DNA from: Blattamonas nauphoetae
Taxonomy: Eukaryota > Preaxostyla > Oxymonadida
Direction of reading: 5' to 3'
NCBI GenBank assembly: GCA_033064195.1
Contig: JARBJD010000422.1
Span: 1 to 55,624 of the forward strand
Length of the DNA: 55,624 nucleotides
The notes under the pieces: model-generated
The model's database searches: none
What the model saw: the letters and a program-made list of their open reading frames with translations, nothing else
What the model was told of the DNA's origin: nothing
Shown here: positions 51,908 to 55,624 of the stretch, piece after piece
Layout: each line of letters opens with the position of its first letter
Numbering within the stretch: the first letter of the stretch is position 1
Position numbers and translations under genes: made by a program

Positions 51908-52217
51908 TCCTTTTGCTTATTTCTTTTCACTTTCATCTTCTTAACTTTTGGTTTCAGCTTTTCTTCCAGTCTCAGTATTTCATCTCTGAGTGTATTCGCA
52001 AGTGAACCATTTCCTTCATTAATTGCTTGCTCATATTGTGCCATCTTTTCTGCATGGATTTGCTGATCCGATTTCACATCAGGTATCATCTCCACTCCTG
52101 TCTGTGCAATCTTGGAAATCACTGGTCCAACAAATGGAATGAGATTCAAAATGGTGCTCCAATTCTGAGAATGGTTTTGCCGACTCCTGCTAATTTTGAT
52201 AACCAACCTGGTGCCAT
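51895..52217 (-). CDS. Small MAPG-type protein region of the virus-like element
   Basis: The region begins at ATG 52,217 with MAPGWLSKLAGVGKTILRIG, an amphipathic helix. It also encodes a Pro/Val hydrophobic stretch (ILNLIPFVGPVISKIAQTGV) and a charged coiled-coil tail (TLRDEILRLEEKLKPKVKKM). Its start resembles the next gene (also MAPG plus amphipathic helix). Such short proteins in capsid-bearing elements are often minor capsid or membrane-active components; that role is inferred from size and place. It seems to carry about one break. Confidence 0.45.
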
Positions 52218-52236
52218 TTTACTAAAAATAAAAATA
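52218..52236 (-). promoter_or_regulatory. Element-type promoter motif
   Basis: On the minus strand ATATTTTTATTTTTAGTAAA abuts ATG 52,217. Confidence 0.65.
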
Positions 52237-52257
52237 TCAATATTGGATTTATAATCC

Positions 52258-52635
52258 TTAGAATTGAATTTTTGAATTCGACGACAGGGGTATGTCATCA
52301 TTAACGTACCGAGCATTTCGTGGAGGATCGTAATCAATCATTTGTCTCGCCTCTGCAAGGCTTCGACCCCGACTGGGGTCGAGTCTCGTCAGAGGCATCG
52401 AACCCTCCTGAGGGGAGAGTGGCTTTTGTGACTGATTCATTCCCTTGCTTTGTTGATAGGAGTCCATCATTCCTCCTAATCCTTGAAGAATTCCTCCCGC
52501 AGTTTGTCCCAATTTACTGTTGGTTTGTGACAGCAATCCACCACCGACTTGAAGTAACGAGGGTGCTAATGGTTTGATGAATTGAAAGAATTGTTTACCA
52601 ATATTTTTGAGTTTGTTGAAACTTCCTGGTGCCAT
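52258..52635 (-). CDS. MAPG-type minor structural-like protein with inserted hairpin repeats
   Basis: 125 residues from ATG 52,635: MAPGSFNKLKNIGKQFFQFI, an amphipathic basic helix. A Gly/Leu/Gln-rich stretch follows (LLQVGGGLLSQTNSKLGQTA, then GGILQGLGGMMDSYQQS), and then a polar tail. The tail is partly encoded by GC-rich palindromic repeats (RLDPSRGRSLAEAR), which are thus tolerated in frame. The N-terminal helix and small size recall membrane-lytic internal capsid proteins; the function is not proven. Confidence 0.5.
   Translation of the reverse strand: MAPGSFNKLKNIGKQFFQFIKPLAPSLLQVGGGLLSQTNSKLGQTAGGILQGLGGMMDSYQQSKGMNQSQKPLSPQEGSMPLTRLDPSRGRSLAEARQMIDYDPPRNARYVNDDIPLSSNSKIQF
52345..52425. 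repeat. GC-rich palindromic repeats inside an element gene
   Basis: TCTCGCCTCTGCAAGGCTTC, then GACCCCGACTGGGGTC (stem GACCCC/GGGGTC), then CGTCAGAGGCATCGAACCCT and CCTGAGGGGAG. These are related in sequence and hairpin form to 45,058-45,145. Confidence 0.7.
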
Positions 52636-52653
52636 TTTAGTAAAAATAAAAAA
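52636..52653 (-). promoter_or_regulatory. Element-type promoter motif
   Basis: On the minus strand ATTTTTTATTTTTACTAAA abuts ATG 52,635; best match to the consensus. Confidence 0.7.
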
Positions 52654-52671
52654 TCAAATTCGTTAATTAAT

Positions 52672-53265
52672 CTAACGGGGGATTGCCTTCGTCAATGAAA
52701 TGCCATAGTTGAGAATGGTGTTGTAAGCTTCATTGCAAGCAATACTCATATCTTTTCCTCCAACAAGGATCTTGAAAATGGTTCGAAGGATTGGGAGAGA
52801 ATTAATGCATGAACATTTTGTTGACAGATCATCCAATTCGATTACCACATCGTTGATTCCTGTCAGTGTCGCAATCAGTGCTCATAAATCACTTTGGTTT
52901 GTGATCAGTTTCTTCGATGGTTCAATGAGATTATTCAGAAGTTTCTTTTCACAGGCGAATGCATTCTTGTAGACGAGCAGTAGTTGATCATTGAATGCTG
53001 AAATATTGGATGTGTATTCCCGCAACGGTATTGAACGGTTCTGGATCGGTGCTGATGGATAAACATCCAATTGTGGTGGATCATATTTATCTCGTTCATT
53101 CGTGACCACAGGTTCAGAGCACACTCTTTCCATCTCCATTTTTGATCCTCTATTATCTACGCCAGCTTTGCTTCGATCTTCGATGATGACATTGTTGGTG
53201 ATTGATGTTGGTACAGAAGAAGTACTTGTGTGTTTTGTAAATTGACAACTGAGAATTGGTTGCAT
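52672..53265 (-). pseudogene. Element gene of unknown function, apparently one break
   Basis: From ATG 53,265 (MQPILSCQFTKHTSTSSVPT) the product is polar and Pro-rich, then helical (FNDQLLLVYKNAFACEKKLL). Coding pattern continues to a stop at 52,672. The gene seems to be broken about once. It has its own promoter motif. No family is recognised; its neighbours suggest a structural or morphogenesis role. Confidence 0.45.
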
Positions 53266-53272
53266 ACCTTTC

Positions 53273-53288
53273 TATAAAAATAAAAAAT
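53273..53288 (-). promoter_or_regulatory. Element-type promoter motif
   Basis: On the minus strand ATTTTTTATTTTTATA lies 7 bases before ATG 53,265. Confidence 0.65.
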
Positions 53289-53305
53289 GATTATTTATGT
53301 TTGAA

Positions 53306-54268
53306 TTAACCGCTTACTCCCATGGTCTTGACCAAATGTGCGTATTGAGCGTATTCAGGCATGTATTCCTTTTGGAATCTACCGATGTCTTCAGTTCTTG
53401 TTTGATATGCTTCACGCGTCAGTTGATTCACAAGTGTTGAGATATCAGTAGTATGTCGACCTAGGAAAGTATTTAAATCTTCTGTGCTCTCAATGATTTC
53501 GAGAAACTGTGGATGAATCTGTTCCTTAAATGCTTTTCTTGTCTTTAATCTCTGATGTTCTGGATTTGAACTGATGAAATTTTCAACATAGTCTTCAAGC
53601 CATTGATCCCACATCCGTGCTGCAACTTTCGATTGAATGGAATTGAAAACCATATTGTCCAATATATTGTTGCTGACATCTGCAGGTTGTTCTCGACTTG
53701 CACGATAAACCTTCAACGTCTCATTCATGAATTCACCAACAGCTTTCTTCATGATTGCATATGGTTGTTTTGATCGTTGTTCTTGCATTTCTGAGTAGCT
53801 AATGTCGTGATATGTTGATGGTACTTCATATGTACCAGTTTTGAGAAAATTCTGATGGACAGCTTTGATTTTTCTTCCGTTATCTTGACGAAATTGTGAA
53901 TATGATGTCTGACGACGTGAATCTGGTGTTGGATTCATTGAATAGTAAGTCTCGATGACAGGTCGACTGTGATATGGTGCAAGCATGAAACCATTGGCGG
54001 CGATCAGATCTTTTGTGTCTTTGTCGTAGACCATCACATCAGGAACTTTACCATATTTTTCCATTTTCACTTCCCAATTGTGTCCAGTTCGTACAATATA
54101 TTCCAATGCTGATGGAACACTACTGAGTGCAGAATTGAATTTGGTGCGAATGTCATCATCAGCATAAATTTGTTTCATCGCATCTCTGGTTGCCTGTTCA
54201 TATCTCATTTTCGGTCTCTTCGCCTGTGCTTTTCTTTGTGGTGGATTGAACTTTATCTTTTCAGTCAT
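53306..54268 (-). CDS. Helical protein of the virus-like element, unknown
   Basis: An intact frame of 320 residues from ATG 54,268 (MTEKIKFNPPQRKAQAKRPK); the longer upstream frame is not used because the promoter motif abuts this ATG. The basic N-terminus is followed by mixed alpha-helix (AMKQIYADDDIRTKFNSALS; YAIMKKAVGEFMNETLKVYR; WLEDYVENFISSNPEHQRLK). There are no recognised catalytic motifs. It is divergently arranged with the ATPase gene, 59 bp apart, so the two may be co-regulated. Possible roles are a core or scaffold protein. Confidence 0.6.
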   Translation of the reverse strand: MTEKIKFNPPQRKAQAKRPKMRYEQATRDAMKQIYADDDIRTKFNSALSSVPSALEYIVRTGHNWEVKMEKYGKVPDVMVYDKDTKDLIAANGFMLAPYHSRPVIETYYSMNPTPDSRRQTSYSQFRQDNGRKIKAVHQNFLKTGTYEVPSTYHDISYSEMQEQRSKQPYAIMKKAVGEFMNETLKVYRASREQPADVSNNILDNMVFNSIQSKVAARMWDQWLEDYVENFISSNPEHQRLKTRKAFKEQIHPQFLEIIESTEDLNTFLGRHTTDISTLVNQLTREAYQTRTEDIGRFQKEYMPEYAQYAHLVKTMGVSG

Positions 54269-54277
54269 GTTGTTTTC

Positions 54278-54294
54278 ATACAAAATAAAAAAAT
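54278..54294 (-). promoter_or_regulatory. Element-type promoter motif
   Basis: On the minus strand ATTTTTTTATTTTGTATG lies 9 bases before ATG 54,268, within the divergent spacer. Confidence 0.6.
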
Positions 54295-54327
54295 GAAAAC
54301 TACATTTTAAATCCAGATAAATCACAA

Positions 54328-55173
54328 ATGAAAAGATCAACCTCGTCATTGACAGCATATGTGAATGCTAAATTAAGTGAAGCATCAAACAGAAATGTTT
54401 CTCATGAAGTCCAATCACAAATACATCCAGACTTGAATTTCAATCGCAATAGTGTTAATGTCCTCGTTGGAAACAGAGGAAGTGGAAAAACCTTTAATGC
54501 TCTTCGAGAGGTTGCCAAGCTACAGAATGTTCAAGTTCGGAATGAACTGTTCCACCTCTTTGTCTTCGTTACAGATAAGAACATTGATCCAACATTCGAT
54601 ACGTTCAAGCCAATATTGAACGTTCCTTACGTCAGAGTGAAATACGATGATGCACTTCCATTTCTGTTGGAACTATCTCAATCAAAAGCTGCATATGAAG
54701 AGATTATTGACAATCAGTGGCAGAATAGAATCACTGATGAATGCAGAGAGAATCTCTTTGACTCACTTTACATCGATGATTTCTCAGTGAAGAATCTCCA
54801 AACGATTATTCTCCTTGACGACTGTCGTAGAATCCTTGGTGAACGAAGAACATCCAAAAATAGAATGACGATGATGGACTTGTTACTGGAAAATCGACAA
54901 CCGAAATTCACATTCTTTCTGACGATGCATGAACTCTTCAGTTTGTCAGCAGATATGAAGTCAAACATCGATTCAATGTGGATCTTTGGAGGATTCAACA
55001 AAGAACGAATCAGTCGAGTATATCCGCAGTTGAACTCCCCAATTGACATTCGACAATTCTGGAACGTGTACCAACGAAAACAAAAATGTGAAGCAATCAT
55101 TCTTCGATATAACACAGATGGAGTTGCACTGACTGAGATCAACAGAGATGGTTTAATCAGAAGGGTCAGTTAA
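54328..55173 (+). CDS. Packaging-type ATPase (A32/FtsK-HerA-like)
   Basis: An intact frame of 281 residues. Walker A is NVLVGNRGSGKTFNALREVA (about residues 46-65), and Walker B is QTIILLDDCRRILGERR (about 150-166), followed by ENRQPKFTFFLTMHELFSLS, which fits the sensor strand. The fold and length match the genome-packaging ATPases of Polintons, Polinton-like viruses and other double-jelly-roll viruses (A32-like). These pump DNA into the capsid. It is one of three plus-strand frames amid mostly minus-strand genes and converges with the gene at 55,153 with a 21-bp overlap. All visible motifs are intact. Confidence 0.75.
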   Translation: MKRSTSSLTAYVNAKLSEASNRNVSHEVQSQIHPDLNFNRNSVNVLVGNRGSGKTFNALREVAKLQNVQVRNELFHLFVFVTDKNIDPTFDTFKPILNVPYVRVKYDDALPFLLELSQSKAAYEEIIDNQWQNRITDECRENLFDSLYIDDFSVKNLQTIILLDDCRRILGERRTSKNRMTMMDLLLENRQPKFTFFLTMHELFSLSADMKSNIDSMWIFGGFNKERISRVYPQLNSPIDIRQFWNVYQRKQKCEAIILRYNTDGVALTEINRDGLIRRVS

Positions 55174-55503
55174 GTCTTGGATGAGATTATGAATGATCTC
55201 GTCAAGACTTCGAAGCCTCATGCTGAGAGAATCTGTCAACGTTCGAATTGATTCTTCGATGTCTGATAATCTCTGATCAATCGAGGATTCCGCTATACTT
55301 TCATTGTTGACTTTCCTCAGTGCTATCTCACCTCTTATTTTTGTTATTCTGTATCCATCAATTTGAATCATCCGATTTAGTTTTTGAATCGTCAATTCAT
55401 TCAATTCCTTTCTATTCTTTTCCAAATATCTCTTAAAGTCATGAATGTTTGTGAACTCTTTCTGTTCAGGATCAAACGGTTCTAATATTTTCAGTGATGT
55501 CAT
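55153..55503 (-). CDS. Coiled-coil protein of the virus-like element
   Basis: An intact frame of 116 residues from ATG 55,503 (MTSLKILEPFDPEQKEFTNI). It is almost wholly helical, with heptads in KRYLEKNRKELNELTIQKLN and RLSDIEESIRTLTDSLSMRL, and ends with an acidic tail. No family is recognised. The promoter motif abuts the start. Confidence 0.55.
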   Translation of the reverse strand: MTSLKILEPFDPEQKEFTNIHDFKRYLEKNRKELNELTIQKLNRMIQIDGYRITKIRGEIALRKVNNESIAESSIDQRLSDIEESIRTLTDSLSMRLRSLDEIIHNLIQDLTDPSD

Positions 55504-55521
55504 TTTACTGAAATAAAAACT
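55504..55521 (-). promoter_or_regulatory. Element-type promoter motif
   Basis: On the minus strand AGTTTTTATTTCAGTAAA abuts ATG 55,503. Confidence 0.6.
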
Positions 55522-55527
55522 TCTGAC

Positions 55528-55624
55528 TTACACCAAATTAAATTCGTCAATGAACTCTGGTGACAAATCGTCGATGGAAGCAGCATGATATTTTATTGTG
55601 TTGAATAGGAACGTACACCACATT
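55528..55624 (-). CDS. C-terminal end of a further element gene, cut by the window edge
   Basis: The minus-strand frame enters from the right and reads TFLFNTIKYHAASIDDLSPE then FIDEFNLV to a stop at 55,528. It is too short to identify. It shows that the virus-like element continues past the window. Confidence 0.45.
   Translation of the reverse strand, partial: MWCTFLFNTIKYHAASIDDLSPEFIDEFNLV

Larger units (their letters stand above)
44340..55624. mobile_element. Virus-like element, Polinton / Polinton-like-virus type, incomplete at right window edge
   Basis: This is a compact block of about a dozen genes, in style unlike the host genes: no introns, tight spacing, a common promoter motif before most genes. 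The parts are two capsid-like proteins, a packaging-type ATPase, a fibre-like protein with S74 autochaperone, several small structural-type proteins, and a repeat-domain protein at the left edge. The set fits integrated double-jelly-roll viruses (Polintons, Polinton-like viruses, adintovirus-like elements). No DNA polymerase, integrase, protease or terminal repeat is in view; they may lie beyond 55,624. Most genes are open; I count roughly two or three breaks besides one mariner insertion. It is therefore fairly young, older than the mariner in it. The left boundary is approximate. Confidence 0.75.

Noticed and set aside
53306-54358. Longer start for the helical element protein
   Set aside because: The extra N-terminal residues are encoded by the AT-rich promoter spacer; the promoter motif lies directly upstream of ATG 54,268.

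Overview
The window looks like nuclear DNA of a protist with a compact genome, the standard genetic code (TAA, TAG and TGA all end plausible genes) and very short GT-AG introns. Four introns in one transporter gene measure 29, 35, 56 and 89 nt. My guess is an anaerobic flagellate of the Preaxostyla type (Blattamonas-like), at low confidence. No rRNA, tRNA or CRISPR array was recognised.

Left third (1-19,781): a transposon graveyard inserted in a minus-strand host gene. A 9-bp-TSD, MULE-like element (899-15,538) contains a TA-TSD mariner-like MITE (933-13,524). The terminal repeat of that MITE is in turn split by an 11.4-kb PIF/Harbinger-like element (2,133-13,520) with a broken DDE transposase and long remnants of other genes. 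A hAT-like element (16,336-18,304, TSD GGCAGAAA) and a 990-bp MITE with 286-bp inverted repeats (18,792-19,781) follow.

Middle (19,783-36,006): the host gene block. It holds a codon-biased putative surface protein, a SNARE-like gene, a small secreted-type protein, an unknown minus-strand gene and an AAAP amino-acid transporter. These are followed by a Greatwall/MAST-like AGC kinase with a 200-residue activation-segment insert, a TMEM115-like Golgi membrane protein, and a CYFIP/Sra-1 homologue (Rac effector subunit of the SCAR/WAVE complex) with an unusual C-terminal polyproline tail.

Right-middle (36,007-44,340): repeat-rich. It holds two or more copies of an AT-rich repeat family, small inverted-repeat elements, decayed pogo/Tigger (DDE_1) and MULE transposases, two similar GC hairpins and one zinc-finger gene.

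Right end (44,340-55,624, running off the window): a virus-like element of Polinton / Polinton-like-virus type. It carries two different capsid-like genes, a packaging-type ATPase, a fibre protein with an S74 autochaperone domain, small structural-type proteins, and a shared promoter motif just upstream of ten of its twelve readable start codons. A mariner transposon (49,220-50,822) sits inside the second capsid gene. Most of its other genes read open, so it looks recent; no polymerase, integrase or right terminus lies in the window.
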